From positions 186,001-250,000 of the forward strand of contig CANTFK010000987.1 in assembly GCA_947646735.1 (NCBI GenBank): a stretch of DNA of 64,000 nt. The letters run 5' to 3'. Shown here piece after piece: positions 50,553 through 61,430 of the stretch. This DNA is from Peronospora farinosa (lineage: Eukaryota > Oomycota > Peronosporomycetes > Peronosporales > Peronosporaceae). Under the pieces are notes generated by a model. That model ran no database searches. It saw nothing but the letters and a program-made list of their open reading frames with translations, and was not told where the DNA came from. Within the stretch, counting starts at the first letter, position 1. Each line of letters begins with the position of its first letter. Made by a program: the position numbers and the translations under genes.

Positions 50553-51863
50553 ATGTCGCTCTCGTACCAACGCTCTCATGCTGACGTCAAGAGGATAAAG
50601 GAGCAAGATGCAGAGATCCATTGCTTAAAGCAAGAAACTATCGACCAGAAACACCGCATTGACGAGCTGGTAGAGCAGATGCAGCGTTCGAATAAATTGA
50701 GGGACGAGGAGCAAGAGCGTAAGGTTGCTCAGCTACGCAGAGAGCTGCAAGACCAAGATGCTGATCTGATCGAAGCAGAACAGACCATTGAGATGCTGAT
50801 AAGGGATGTTCAGGTGGCGCGACAGGTGGCGACACGAGCGGAAAAGGCACAACGAGAAGCAGAAGCTGACCAAATGCTTCGTCACGTGCTCCGAGACAGT
50901 GACGATGAAGGCGCTCAGTCTATCACGGAAGAACAGCTACGGTCCGAGCTAAAGCAGATGACAAACGCAGAACAGCAAAGCTCACGTAGAGTGAGCGAGC
51001 TGGAACAAGAGCTGGCGGTGTTGAGAGACACTGCAGAGATGCTGAGTGTGGAGTTGCAAGCGTTAAAGAATAAGAGACACGAGATGGAGCATAGTGAGGT
51101 ACAGGTCATACAGGAGCTGGAAGTGACAAAGAACAAAGCGAACGAAGACATTGAACATTGGAAGGCAATGGTGAACATGCATCAGGAACTTGTCGCAACG
51201 TTGCAGACCCAAGTGAAGGATTTGCGTTCGGACAAGGATAACCTGGAGAACGCCATTGCCTTGTGTCAGCGATCAGCAGACAAGCGACTACAGGTTCTAG
51301 AGTGCGACAGAGAGAATATTGAGGCGGAGAACGCTCAACTACTTACCGAGTCGACTAGCATTAGACAGGAACTTGAAGTCATGAACCTTAAATTTTGTCA
51401 ATTTGAAGAAGAGGGTTTCAGTGAGACAGCGGAGCTAGAAATACGACTTGCACAAGCTCAAACGCACCAAGAACAGCTTGTCAGTCGCATTGCAAAAGTT
51501 GAGCAGAAGTTGGCATCGACAACATTGATGACAGAAGTAGCAGACCGAAATCAGTGGAAGGAGTCGCAGGAACAACTCATGACGGAGAAAAACGAGCTGC
51601 TGCGGCAACTTGAAGAAGAGCGTCGCCAGTGTAAGGAGCTGAAATGTTCGGCTGCGATGCTCAAGAAATCCACAGAGTCAGCACTACAGGAACTGAAGAA
51701 CGTCGAAGCTGAGCTTCGCACAATGAACAGCGACTGTTCGTATAGTGACGGACAGCACGAGTCGTTGGTGGGTCTGGTGAAACAGGTTGCTGCGGAATTC
51801 AAGAGGTACCACCAGCACGATACCTTAACTGCTTTATTTATTATTACTCTTGTAAAGCTTTAA
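50553..51863 (+). CDS. Coiled-coil protein of unknown function
   Basis: 436 residues from ATG 50553, the first in-frame ATG; the frame is open upstream to 50490 without one. Almost entirely coiled coil: ADVKRIKEQDAEIHCLKQE, LRRELQDQDADLIEAEQTIE, SSRRVSELEQELAVLRD and on to LLRQLEEERRQCKELK. It ends with a short hydrophobic tail (TALFIITLVKL), which may be a membrane anchor or an unspliced 3' exon. No family can be named from heptads alone. The gene is head to head with the Mrr-like gene, the two ATGs 134 bp apart, so the promoter region is shared. Confidence 0.6.
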   Translation: MSLSYQRSHADVKRIKEQDAEIHCLKQETIDQKHRIDELVEQMQRSNKLRDEEQERKVAQLRRELQDQDADLIEAEQTIEMLIRDVQVARQVATRAEKAQREAEADQMLRHVLRDSDDEGAQSITEEQLRSELKQMTNAEQQSSRRVSELEQELAVLRDTAEMLSVELQALKNKRHEMEHSEVQVIQELEVTKNKANEDIEHWKAMVNMHQELVATLQTQVKDLRSDKDNLENAIALCQRSADKRLQVLECDRENIEAENAQLLTESTSIRQELEVMNLKFCQFEEEGFSETAELEIRLAQAQTHQEQLVSRIAKVEQKLASTTLMTEVADRNQWKESQEQLMTEKNELLRQLEEERRQCKELKCSAAMLKKSTESALQELKNVEAELRTMNSDCSYSDGQHESLVGLVKQVAAEFKRYHQHDTLTALFIITLVKL

Positions 51864-54045
51864 TCACGCTCATAATTCAGACAGGACGGGGCGTCTATGG
51901 AGGCGGTGGTGGCATCCATGCAGGTCCAATACCTGACATCCTTGATGCATGCACATCTAAAACGACTCTGTGCACTGCGTGAACAACAAAAAGCCCGTTT
52001 TACTTCGCCGAGTACGAGGTACGCTTGACTTTGCTTTGGTATTCTGGTGGGTGTTCAAAATCGATACTACTGCGTTGTTTTGCTGTGTTTTGATTCTTGC
52101 TCGACAGCGGCAACGACAGTGCTAGTGAATCTGTAGCTACAAGCTTTGACATCTTCAACTTCCAAGACGGTGCTGTTGATATGCAGGCGGCTTGCGATGG
52201 AAGGTTTAGGGGCGAATGAAGAGCATCGTGCCGTATTTTTTTTCGATAAGATTCATTTCTAAACGGCAACGATCGCGTGTCTGGTTTGTGTGCATCCTTT
52301 TTTAGATCCAGGCGTGCTGTGAATGGGTAAGTTTCAAATACAATTTGCTCAGTATAATATCGCCATTGGATATGTCAAATCATAAAGGTATGGCTGATGA
52401 AAAAGTCGTGTTCCATGGACTAGTCAATAGACAAAAGATTATGCGCCAGTTCAACTGTCAAAATGGTGGTGGATTCGTCTACAAGGCAATCAAAGCCAAG
52501 CCGCTCGAAATCTCTCATGAATTGTCACAAGTCTCGGCTAAATTACTTGCCCACTCATGCAACAACTTGTATTTTGGCAAACCTTCGTTCATTGTCTGAG
52601 ACAAAATCATTTCCGATCATATACTCTACTGTGTTCCAATCTGTGAAAGCAGAGAGACGATACCAGCAATACCGACCCAGCAGGCTTACTGGAAAAAGTC
52701 TCCCCTCAGGCTCACTTTGACTGCTGCAAAATGGCCGCAAGTTTTATATTTGCAGTAGGTTCTGGTAGCCGAGCCTCAAGAAATGTCATGGTTCTACAGA
52801 AGCAACGTTTATGTATATTGAGCTCACGCGACTTTAAAGCTTGCACCCTTAGCACATACCGATTCCCCAAGCAAGTGATAGTCGATGTGGATCTGACGGA
52901 TCAGTGATTACAGATTCTAACCGTCGATGTGACAACTTAGGCGTGTTTGAGCCCAGTCGTCCTCGGAAAGCGTGGGTACTCAGTATACGTTGCAAAAATC
53001 CACTTAGTCACCGTGAAGCCTTGCTTCTTTTCCTTTCTTCATCATTTTTTAGCCAGCTTGCTCACTATCAGACGCGTAGCCTTTAAAACAAGTTCCACAC
53101 ACAATCACCCGTCCAATTGAGACAGATTCGACAATTTACAGATCCACACATTTCTGTCAGCACTACCAGCTGCATAACCCTCATTCTTGCAGTCCAAATT
53201 TCATTTCGGAGCTTCATATCAATCGCTGCCACATACCAGCCCCCCCTAATGTCCTATCTCCTCCAGATTTCGAAGTAAACTACCACAACAAACCACCTGG
53301 CTGTAGATAATGGTTGCGGTGACTTAGGTCAAACGTCCGTGGGAAGAATCGGCCACTTGCTTTGGTCTTAGTTGTGACGTCTGCGTGCGTTCTTTTGCGA
53401 GAAGAGGTGAGGTGCTGCAAGCTGTTGACGATCTGCATGACGTTATACGACGCCAAATGCCACGCACGCGCCTCCAGCTATGACATCCGTGAACGTGGCG
53501 TCGCAGTAATGAGGTGCGTCATTGTTGCACTTTGAACGGTGCGAGGTCTCAATTATGCTGATTTCCGTGTAGCGCAATTCTTTCATGATCTTGGTAAGCT
53601 ACTACGCCAAACGCTACTCTTCTGTCTAAAGCATACGAGCAAAGTAGCACTTTGAGCTGCTGGAGCTGACACCTGAACAACGCGCGTAGCTCGGTTCAAA
53701 CACTAGGTAAGAGGCTTGTCTGACATCATGATTAACTCAGTAGTGACGTATCTGTCTTATACCGCGATGGATATTTTCCAGAGCGGCTCTTGATCTTTGC
53801 TGTAATGTTTGAACTTCAGCCATACCGTACCTTTCCAGATTGCTGTCAATCATGTTGCCGCTTGCATACGCGTTGGCTCTTTAGTATGTAAATAATCATA
53901 CGATTCATTCTTGCAGGCAACCGAACTTTCGGCACATCCAAACTCCACACAATAGTTGAGTTAGAGTAGTTGCACTGAAACATGAAACCGTGAAAGTGTC
54001 GCTTTTCTAAGAAAATCTTCCATTTACTTTGCTCAAACGATATCT
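51864..54045. other. Intergenic, no gene supported
   Basis: Short frames at 52000-52269 (minus) and 52345-52720 (plus, e.g. MADEKVVFHGLVNRQKIM) show no recognised motif or splice-compatible extension. The rest (52740-54045) contains many stops on both strands. An unrecognised short or intron-rich gene cannot be excluded. Confidence 0.45.
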
Positions 54046-56265
54046 TTATTCGACACGAGCGCGTGACTCCTTTTGCAGAATGCTGTTTTCTTTACGCACA
54101 CTGTCAAGATCCGCAAACACCTTGTCCAAGTGATTGCTGCTCTCCCGTGCCTCCAGCTGAGAGATCCAATTATGCAGATCGCGAGCTGCGTTCTCTTTCT
54201 TTCCAACATCTCCAATAATCACAATGAGCTCTTCGAATATTTCGCGCAAGTGTGCAAACTTGCGGTAGCACTCGATATAAGCCTCTGCTCTTGTGCTACC
54301 GGAATTTTTACTGTTGCTGGCTGCACTATACAACTTCTCTTCAGCCACTGCTTCAGTCCGCTTGAGCTTCTCCGACGCAGCATTCAACTGCTTTTGAAGC
54401 TTCTTAATGTCTTCCAGAATTTTAGCGATATCCTGCTTTTGCTTGTGAACCTGCTTGGTAATATCCATGATTCGTGACGTGTACATATTGCGAGTCATGG
54501 GTCCACCTTTAAAGTCTTTCTGCTTGCCAAGCTTGTCCATACGTCGTTCTAGAATATTTTCCAGTGCTTGCACACTTTCCATCTTCGCGTGAATTATACC
54601 GGTGATTTCCTGCATTTCCGTTCGAAAGGCCTTGATCCCACGGATGAGTTGTCGGCACCGGGCCTTTCGGCTCGATTTCTGGCCTTTTAGCTCAGCGTAC
54701 TCCTTGAGCAAAGACTTCCGTGCAACTTCCGTCTGCCGTGCTATTTCATGCTTCTTTTCTGCGCTTGCTTTGCACGTTTCCTCCAGCTTTAGAATGTTTG
54801 CTTTAGCCTGAGGAAGCATTGCCACCAACTGCTTTTGTTTAGCGAGTTGTTTCTGCATTAGCTGCCCCATGTTTTGCGTATCAATAATGTGCTGCTCGAC
54901 CTGGTGCAGCGCACCACGTTCAAGATCTAGCACAGTTCGCATCTCAGCAATGCGGCACTGTGTATCATCTACTTGCTTTTGCAATACTTCGAGAGACTGC
55001 TCCTTTATTTCTTCTTCTTGATCCGTAGCGCTCTTCTGTTCTCTTTTACTAGTGTGGATGCTGCTTGACCCTGTCGATTCCATCGATGAGCCTTTTTCAA
55101 CAAACAAACCTGTAGATTCCGATGATGAAAAATCGAGCGAAACTGGCACGTCTAGGAGCGTTGGGAGCGCAGTCGCTAGGAACGATTGCGGTTGGATAGC
55201 AGCAAACTCATCATCTTCGTTCTCTGCTTCTTGCCAAAAAGAAGAGGCAATGTCTCTGGCACTCTCAGCCCCCTTTCGCACACTATAAACTTGCCCCTCA
55301 CCCGGTTCAATGTTCACTTTTTCCATCTCTTTCTCCTCGCCAAATAAGCCATCCTCCTGAAGCAGTATAGAGGGGCCGCGTTTTGCTACCGCTAGAGCCT
55401 CCAAAAGCGACGTAAGCTTTACAGAACCACTCGGAAACTCTTCAAACAACTCGTGTGTTGCGTTTTCCGTTCTACTCCACGGCAATTCAAGTGGAGACGT
55501 CTGCAGAGGTAATCGCTGAAACCCTTTCAGTCCTTTAACTTTTTGGTTTGGCAGGACATGCAGTGTCTTTTCTCGCTTCCAGCTCGAGAAAATACTGCCC
55601 AAATTCTCGCTGGCTAGTACCGAGTCTTGCCAACCTATAGCATCCACTTCGTCTCCTATTTTATTTATAACATCATTTTTACGGTCTTCATCTTCATTTT
55701 CTTCCATCTCGGACCTCGGAAGCTTTCCCACCAGCCATGATAGAATGTTTCTCGTCTCCTTCTCGCTTGGATACAAAAAGTGATTGTATCCACAGTCCCC
55801 AGCATAACCCAGTTCCTTGAAAATAACAATAGGGATTAGTATAATAATTTCAAAAATCAATTATGTGCCATATAAAAACATAAGTCTCTAATACCTTGAG
55901 AATATTGGCGAGCTTGGAGCCCACGCGATGCTTTGCCGCGACGCCCACAGGAGCCGTGGCGTCTAGAGAAGAAAGAGTAAAGGCTTTACTACTATCTGCG
56001 TCTTGTAAACGTGTTAGGAACTTGAGGACGAGGAAGATAAACGCGTCGGACGAAAGATCTGATACTGTCCAAGATTCGGAATCAGAAGAATCTTCCAGCC
56101 TAATTTTGCACGCAATAAGACGAAGAACGTCATGAAAAAACTAGCACGACAAGAAGAAGGAAAGCATGAGAGCATGAGAGAATATAGAGCGTCGAAACAC
56201 GCCGATAAAACGCACCATTTGCTCTGTTTTAGCGCTGCGAAGATGAAGGCGTCGGCTTCTGCCAT
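54046..56265 (-). CDS. CCDC22: CCDC22 homologue (CCC/Commander complex), 3 exons
   Basis: Minus strand. Exon 1 56265-56212 (MEADx-type start: MAEADAFIFAALKQSKWC), intron 56211-56141 (71 nt), exon 2 56140-55895, intron 55894-55816 (79 nt, GTATTAG...TTTCAAG), exon 3 55815-54046. All junctions are phase 0 and give 689 residues, close to human CCDC22 (627). The N-terminal calponin-homology-like domain (about 1-135) includes FHDVLRLIACKIRLED and GYNHFLYPSEKETRNILSWL. A variable acidic middle follows, then coiled coils (about 385-689), including the family-typical SRIMDITKQVHKQKQDIAKI. Known: CCDC22 with CCDC93 and COMMD proteins recycles endosomal cargo. Exon 1 and its donor are the least certain part. 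Confidence 0.85.
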
Positions 56266-56644
56266 ATTGATTGCCTTCTGAGAATGAGTGTAATTAGTGG
56301 TACATGCTACTTAAGAAACTGTGAAACCTTATACCTTGTCATTTGTTTTATGTATTCTATGTATATTCATGGACCGAGCAACAGCAGCAACTACAGATGT
56401 AGAAATAGTAGGTTAGTAGTCCAAAATTCATAAAAATCGAGATGTTCCAATCTAGCATTCTGACCAATCAGAGTTTCATAAATTTGGAGGGGACTAAGGG
56501 TATTCTGTTACATGTTTTCGTACTTACAACGATTGGTTGGACAAGGAGCTACGTTCGTCAACCACCACACGTCGCCGGCCATTCGAGTCCACTCTTAGTC
56601 TCTCAAAGCTTTTTTCTTCTCTATTCGCATCCTCTATAAACATC

Positions 56645-57142
56645 ATGGGCGCTCCACCTCCAGCTGGCGAAGAAAAGATCGTCGTTCTGCGTACGGTGGG
56701 CGGCGAGGTTGCCCCCGCTTCGGCTCTGGCTCCCAAGGTCGGTCCCCTTGGTCTGTCTCCTAAAAAGATTGGTGAGGACATCTGCAAGGCCACCAAGGAC
56801 TGGAAAGGACTGAACGTGACGGTAAAGCTCACTATCGTCAACCGTCAGGCCACCGTTACGTTGATCCCCAGTGCCTCGTCACTGCTGGTTAAGGAGCTCA
56901 AGGAGCCCCCTCGTGACCGCAAGAAAGTCAAGAACATTAAACACGATGGCAACCTGTCTCTGGACCAAGTCATCGGTGTGGCCCGCGTCATGCGCGAGCG
57001 TTCTATGGCTCGCAAGCTTGCTGGTACGGTCAAGGAGATCCTTGGCACGGCTGCCTCACTTGGGTGCACGGTCAATGGCGAAGCCCCGACGGAGATCCAA
57101 CGTCTCATTACTGAAGGTGAGCTGGACATTCCAGAGAACTAA
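56645..57142 (+). CDS. RPL12: 60S ribosomal protein L12 (uL11)
   Basis: 165 residues, the family length. ATG 56645 gives the [11 protein letters not shown] start; the upstream open frame has no ATG. It contains [33 protein letters not shown] and [20 protein letters not shown], the conserved rRNA-binding C-terminal domain, and ends EGELDIPEN. It binds the GTPase-associated centre of the large subunit rRNA. Single exon with a strong C/G-ending codon bias, as expected for a highly expressed gene. A CCAAT-like ATTGGT lies at 56531 and an initiator-like CCACTCTT at about 56588. Confidence 0.95.
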   Translation: MGAPPPAGEEKIVVLRTVGGEVAPASALAPKVGPLGLSPKKIGEDICKATKDWKGLNVTVKLTIVNRQATVTLIPSASSLLVKELKEPPRDRKKVKNIKHDGNLSLDQVIGVARVMRERSMARKLAGTVKEILGTAASLGCTVNGEAPTEIQRLITEGELDIPEN

Positions 57143-57691
57143 GTGCTGACCAGTGATAGGGTGTTGCAGATATACCTCAGAGATGTAACGGGTGATGATC
57201 AACCTGACGAGCCGGTGGGAGGCAACGACTGCCGACTCTATTGGTGAGGATTCACTCAACCAATACGACTTTGGGGAACTCTTTACAGAGCGAAGACGAG
57301 ACGGCTTTCGAGTTTTTGTCGTGTTTTGTTGGTTGTGTGTATTTATGAGCTGCAGGTGCTGCTGCGTTGGGTCGGCGAAAGGTACGTAGTGTACTGCAGA
57401 AGTGTAGGGAGTTGTGCTGCCGATGATCGCCAATTCAACATACTTTAATATACTCTGATCCGGAATGAGGACAAGTACAACAAGTTGAGGCACACAAATC
57501 CACTAGATCTATATGTAGAAGAGTTGTCGATTATCGAGGTTGAACCTTGCCAGCGTAGTAAGTAGTAACACCAAAATGGACAAGTGTCAATGTCAAAACA
57601 CATTTTTTTCTTGTTTTCTATTAATACTCGTAAGCATTCAAAGACTTTTTCACGTAGCTGCAATTTTCGTGCTAAAAGCTGCTGATTTGTC
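57143..57691. other. Convergent intergenic region
   Basis: Between the RPL12 stop and the stop of the EF-hand gene, both 3' ends. No gene seen. Confidence 0.6.
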
Positions 57692-59275
57692 TTAGCCGAA
57701 AATGATGGAACTTGCGCCGGCCCCGTGCTGCTTCTTTCGTGCGATCTGGGGATGGAAGCTTTCGTTTGAGCGTTTGTTAATCGCATCACTTTCAACCTGG
57801 ACATTGCTTGCAGTGCTTACAGACTGAATATCGTTAATGTCCTGTGCTTGGAGATTGGCACGGATGGCCTCAACATTGCCAGCGGCAATGCCAATATCAT
57901 CCTTCACCTCTTCGATCGTATGCGAACCGTCAGCATGCTTCACAAGTACACGGCGACAGGTAGTATTGGCCGACCATCCTTCACCACCACTAATGTGCCA
58001 GGCGTTGCGGATCATCAGCTCAAAGTAGTCGTCGTCATCAATGGACGCGCTCACGTTGGCGTAGTAGCGCATGAACTCGCTAGGATGGACCTTGCCGTCC
58101 TTCTCGCCACCATCAAAAGTATTCAAAAATTCGAGTAGCACCTCATCCTCCGTCTTGCGACCTTGCAGCACGCCAGGGTGCTCCTTCGCGCTGTACTTGC
58201 CCTTGATGTCGTTAAGGTCCACAACACCGCTCCCATCAGCATCTAAGATCGTGAAAGCTACAAGAACCAACTGCGTGCGGCGCTCGTTCAGCTCACCGCG
58301 CACAGCCAGTAGGAACTCGTCAAAATCGACGCCGCCCGAGTTGTTCGCATCAATAAAGTGAAACAGCTCCTCCACTTCTTTCTCACTAAGTTCAAGCGTG
58401 TGTTCACGAACAGCCTTACTGAACTCGTCTAGATTCACTGAGCGGTTGCCATCATCGTCAATAATACGGAACTTGCGTCCCAATCCACGGATGCCCTTTG
58501 CTCCATGTTCATACAGTGAGTTCCTCAAGATTTCCAGTGATTGCAGTACAGTCTTCGATCCACGCAACAGCGTTGCAGGTAGCACATTGCCACGACTAAC
58601 TTCAAATTGCTTCTTCACTCGTGTACCAGAAGCTGAGTGTGCAATTGGTCCGATGAAGCCGCCCAACTTGATTAATGGCCCAATGTCTTGTGCAAATTCT
58701 GCTCCCCATCCTCCTTTCACCCTCACCGAAGCTTCACGAGGTTCTCCAATAAACACCGCTTGGACTACTGAACGTACGTTCTTGATGCTGATTTTGATGA
58801 AACTTTGTGTCAGAGCAGCATTGAGCGCTGTAAACTGCGGGTCCTGCGTATTGAGGAACCCAAAACAGATAACACCATCAAAGTTTCCAAGCTCTGTTAG
58901 TTTATTGGCCGCATACGGCAATTGTTCCAGTGTGGCTACTGTAAATGTCTCAGAGCTCAGAGTGTGAGTCTCAAGTTTGTTCAAGCAGTTTTCTACGGCT
59001 TTATCTACAATCACTGCGTCACTGCTGGTCTTAAGTAGTGCGACACGCACTGAAGTAACAGACTCAGAATCAGCTGTTTCCATCTGATTCTGGGTCTCGA
59101 TGGACGAAACTTCTTGTTGACTTGAAGTTTGAGGCTTCTTGACGAGCTTTTGACCTGTTGTAATGGGTGTTGAACCATCACTAAAGCTCCAGGTAGAGCC
59201 ACCACCAGGAGGGGCGTGTACACGTGTAGTAGGGCGCTTGAGTTCACCCATATCAGTGCTAGTAAGGGTCGACAT
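57692..59275 (-). CDS. Lumazine-synthase-like / EF-hand (calcyphosin-like) protein
   Basis: 527 residues, ATG 59275, no intron. Residues 12-31 carry RVHAPPGGGSTWSF, like the PPGGxSxxxF motif of SPIRAL1/HN1 microtubule-associated proteins; the C-terminus GASSIIFG is also of that kind. Residues about 75-205 resemble lumazine synthase (VENCLNKLETHTLSSETFTV, LPYAANKLTELGNFDGVIC, NAALTQSFIKISIKNV), although the normal catalytic surroundings are not evident. Residues 260-405 are calcyphosin-like EF-hands: loops D273-E284, D309-E320 and D345-D356 look able to bind calcium; the fourth (388-400) has a 13-residue loop. Calcyphosin-like proteins often occur in ciliated or flagellated cells; a zoospore role is only an inference. 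Confidence 0.8.
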   Translation of the reverse strand: MSTLTSTDMGELKRPTTRVHAPPGGGSTWSFSDGSTPITTGQKLVKKPQTSSQQEVSSIETQNQMETADSESVTSVRVALLKTSSDAVIVDKAVENCLNKLETHTLSSETFTVATLEQLPYAANKLTELGNFDGVICFGFLNTQDPQFTALNAALTQSFIKISIKNVRSVVQAVFIGEPREASVRVKGGWGAEFAQDIGPLIKLGGFIGPIAHSASGTRVKKQFEVSRGNVLPATLLRGSKTVLQSLEILRNSLYEHGAKGIRGLGRKFRIIDDDGNRSVNLDEFSKAVREHTLELSEKEVEELFHFIDANNSGGVDFDEFLLAVRGELNERRTQLVLVAFTILDADGSGVVDLNDIKGKYSAKEHPGVLQGRKTEDEVLLEFLNTFDGGEKDGKVHPSEFMRYYANVSASIDDDDYFELMIRNAWHISGGEGWSANTTCRRVLVKHADGSHTIEEVKDDIGIAAGNVEAIRANLQAQDINDIQSVSTASNVQVESDAINKRSNESFHPQIARKKQHGAGASSIIFG

Positions 59276-59285
59276 GCTTTACGAG

Positions 59286-59345
59286 TAGATAAGAATGAAG
59301 GTCGTCTATTCGAACTACTGTATTTGGATTGGTGGAAAAAGATAT
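59286..59345 (-). promoter_or_regulatory. Promoter elements of the EF-hand gene
   Basis: Minus strand: TTTCCACCAATC (CCAAT box, about 59333-59342) and CTTCATTCTTATC (initiator match TCATTCT, about 59290-59301), 15-70 bp before the ATG. The paralogue upstream has the same TTTCCACCAATC. Confidence 0.4.
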
Positions 59346-59421
59346 CAAAATGGATACACTTTGATTGGGTAAAAGGTGTTATTTGATTGATTAAAATCCT
59401 TTCTAGCTACTTTGTAGCTAC

Positions 59422-60084
59422 TTACTTGGATCCCTTAAACCCGCCCAAATGGATTGATGACACCATCCCATCAGCAAGTTCACCACCCCATCCCCCTTTT
59501 ACCCGTACGGATGCGACACGAGGCTCTCCGACAAACACTGCACGTACCACAGGACGCACATTCTTCACACTGATGTCAATAAAGCTTTGCGTTAACGCTG
59601 CACTCAAGGCTGCAAACTGTGGGTCTTGTGTGTTAAGAAATCCACAGCAAATGACGCCATCAAAGCCTCCAAACTCAGTCAATTTGTTGGCAGCATATGG
59701 CAATTGCTCTAGAGAAGCCACTGTGAACGTCTCAGAGCTCACGGATTGACTCTCCAACTTCTCAAAGCAATTTTGCATCACTCGGTCCACTAGCACAGCG
59801 TCACTTCGTGTCTTGATAAGTGCCACACGAACGGTTCCTTCCGGAGCTTTCGTAGCCGTTTCAACTGTTGTAGGGATGGGAACAGGAGCTGCACGAGGGG
59901 ATTCCATCTTGGTATCTTGTTGAATTTGTGTCGGTAACTGGTTAAAACGCTTGCGGCCTGTTGTAGTAGTCGGCGTAGGGCGTTCGTCACCAAAGCTCCA
60001 AGTAGAGCCACCACCAGGAGGGGCATGCACGCGCGTGGAGGGGCGCTTGAGTTCGCCCATATCAGTGCTGGTCATCGTCGACAT
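59422..60084 (-). CDS. Short paralogue: lumazine-synthase-like domain only
   Basis: 220 residues from ATG 60084 (MSTMTSTDMGELKRPST). The same N-terminal motif RVHAPPGGGSTWSFG and the lumazine-synthase-like domain (SSETFTVASLEQLPYAANKL, DGVICCGFLNTQDPQFAAL, GEPRVASVRVKGGWGGELAD). It ends GGFKGSK at 59422, exactly where the neighbour continues towards its EF-hands. Tandem duplication with loss (or, in the neighbour, gain) of the EF-hand half. AAGTAAGT at the end could also be a splice donor, but no downstream EF-hand exon is visible before the neighbouring gene. Confidence 0.8.
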   Translation of the reverse strand: MSTMTSTDMGELKRPSTRVHAPPGGGSTWSFGDERPTPTTTTGRKRFNQLPTQIQQDTKMESPRAAPVPIPTTVETATKAPEGTVRVALIKTRSDAVLVDRVMQNCFEKLESQSVSSETFTVASLEQLPYAANKLTEFGGFDGVICCGFLNTQDPQFAALSAALTQSFIDISVKNVRPVVRAVFVGEPRVASVRVKGGWGGELADGMVSSIHLGGFKGSK

Positions 60085-60383
60085 CCTTTGGTGTGCTGGT
60101 AATGCAAAATTGGCGGCAAGACGAAATCTAGAGGTGACGATTGGTGGAAATGGATGTAGCTTATCAACCAATTAGGGGGCGGTTCATGTCACTTGCAGTC
60201 TGACCAAATTGGTGCAGACTTTTCGGTCCGAACTTTCCGTGTGTTTTACCTCTACAAAATGTTTAAAAAAGGGTTCATTATTAGATGTCGTCCACGTCGT
60301 CTTAGTATTTTACATATTTACAAAATACGTCATACTCTTTTTTTCCTTCAGGTAGTCAGCACTAATCTGTGACGCTCGTTCAC
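60085..60383. promoter_or_regulatory. Divergent promoter region
   Basis: 299 bp between the ATGs of the lumazine-like paralogue (minus) and the ZIP transporter (plus). TTTCCACCAATC on the minus strand (about 60138-60149) and an inverted CCAAT at about 60170 are visible. AT-rich towards ZIP. Confidence 0.4.
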
Positions 60384-61430
60384 ATGCCGCCGACGAATTT
60401 ACTCATCACTAACGTCGAACCTCTTGAAATGCATGAACTCTCGATAAACATTGACACAAAGGAGCTCGTCTCATCCGACATGGCATTATTAAATCAACAG
60501 CTACCAGAAAATAATGTTAAAGAAGACATATCAGAGCCTCCAATAGGGTCTTCTTCGACTACCAGAAGGTTTGCCTATGCTTTAGCATTGACCATGATCT
60601 TTATTACATTCTATAGTTTTCCAATGCATCATCATTTTCACGGTCGTGGTGGCAAAAATGCTCGCTATGTGTGGTGGTGTGGGTGGCTCACAGCTGTTGC
60701 TACGGGCCTTGGAGCTTTACCATTCTATTGGATTCAAAATATCGACAAATTCTGGCTTGGTATTTGCAATGGTCTAGCAGCGGGTATGATGATTGCTGCA
60801 ACGGGTTGTTTATTCCATGAAGGATTATACGTTTCACATGCAACAAATTATGGAGTCTCGGTGACCTATCGTCTCTTTTTAGGTGCCTTTTTAGGCGTAT
60901 TGTTCATTAAATTCACCAAAGTTTTCTTGGAAGATTATGAGAACGTGACGGTGTGTGGGCTAAAAGGTCTGGATGCCCGTAAAGCGCTGCTGATCATGGC
61001 TGTCATGACCCTACATTCGGTGTCGGAAGGTATTGGTGTAGGTGTTTCATTCGGTGGTGAAGGTGGTATTCGTCGTGGCCACATTGTCACGATGACTATG
61101 GCAATCCACAATATACCTGAAGGTGTAGCAATTAGCCTGTCGCTCGTACCACGTGGACTGAGCGTCTTTTACGCTGTGCTGTGGTGCATCATGTCCAGTG
61201 TACCACAGCCAATCTTCGCGGTGCCGGCCTTCCTGTTCGTGGAGCACTGGCTGCCTATTTTGCCATGTGGTCTGGGTTTTGCTGGTGGCGCGATGGCTTA
61301 CGTGGCGGTACGAGAATTACTGCCCGAATCGCTTGAGGACACCAAGTCAATTCCCACGACAGTGTCAGCCACTACGTTCGCTTTCATGGTGTTCCTGACT
61401 ATCCAGATTGCGCTTAGCGGCTCCATTTAG
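60384..61430 (+). CDS. ZIP-family metal transporter
   Basis: 348 residues from ATG 60384; the frame is open a few codons upstream only from a GTG. A hydrophilic N-terminus (1-62) precedes about eight membrane segments. Metal-site motifs: H211-S-V-S-E215 within TLHSVSEGIGVGVSFGG and H242-N-I-P-E246 within AIHNIPEGVAISL, the TM4/TM5 HxxxE pair of ZIP transporters. A His-rich MHHHFHGRGG (81-90) lies after TM1. Closest in style to the ZupT/GufA-like subfamily and its plant relatives. Expected to move zinc or similar divalent metals into the cytosol; compartment unknown. Intronless. Confidence 0.9.
   Translation: MPPTNLLITNVEPLEMHELSINIDTKELVSSDMALLNQQLPENNVKEDISEPPIGSSSTTRRFAYALALTMIFITFYSFPMHHHFHGRGGKNARYVWWCGWLTAVATGLGALPFYWIQNIDKFWLGICNGLAAGMMIAATGCLFHEGLYVSHATNYGVSVTYRLFLGAFLGVLFIKFTKVFLEDYENVTVCGLKGLDARKALLIMAVMTLHSVSEGIGVGVSFGGEGGIRRGHIVTMTMAIHNIPEGVAISLSLVPRGLSVFYAVLWCIMSSVPQPIFAVPAFLFVEHWLPILPCGLGFAGGAMAYVAVRELLPESLEDTKSIPTTVSATTFAFMVFLTIQIALSGSI

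Noticed and set aside
52000..52720. Short frames downstream of the coiled-coil gene as a separate gene
   Set aside because: Start codons are not ATG for the longest versions and no domain or splice pattern is evident.
56537..56644. N-terminal extension of RPL12
   Set aside because: No ATG, and the family begins at the [14 protein letters not shown] start with a 165-residue length.
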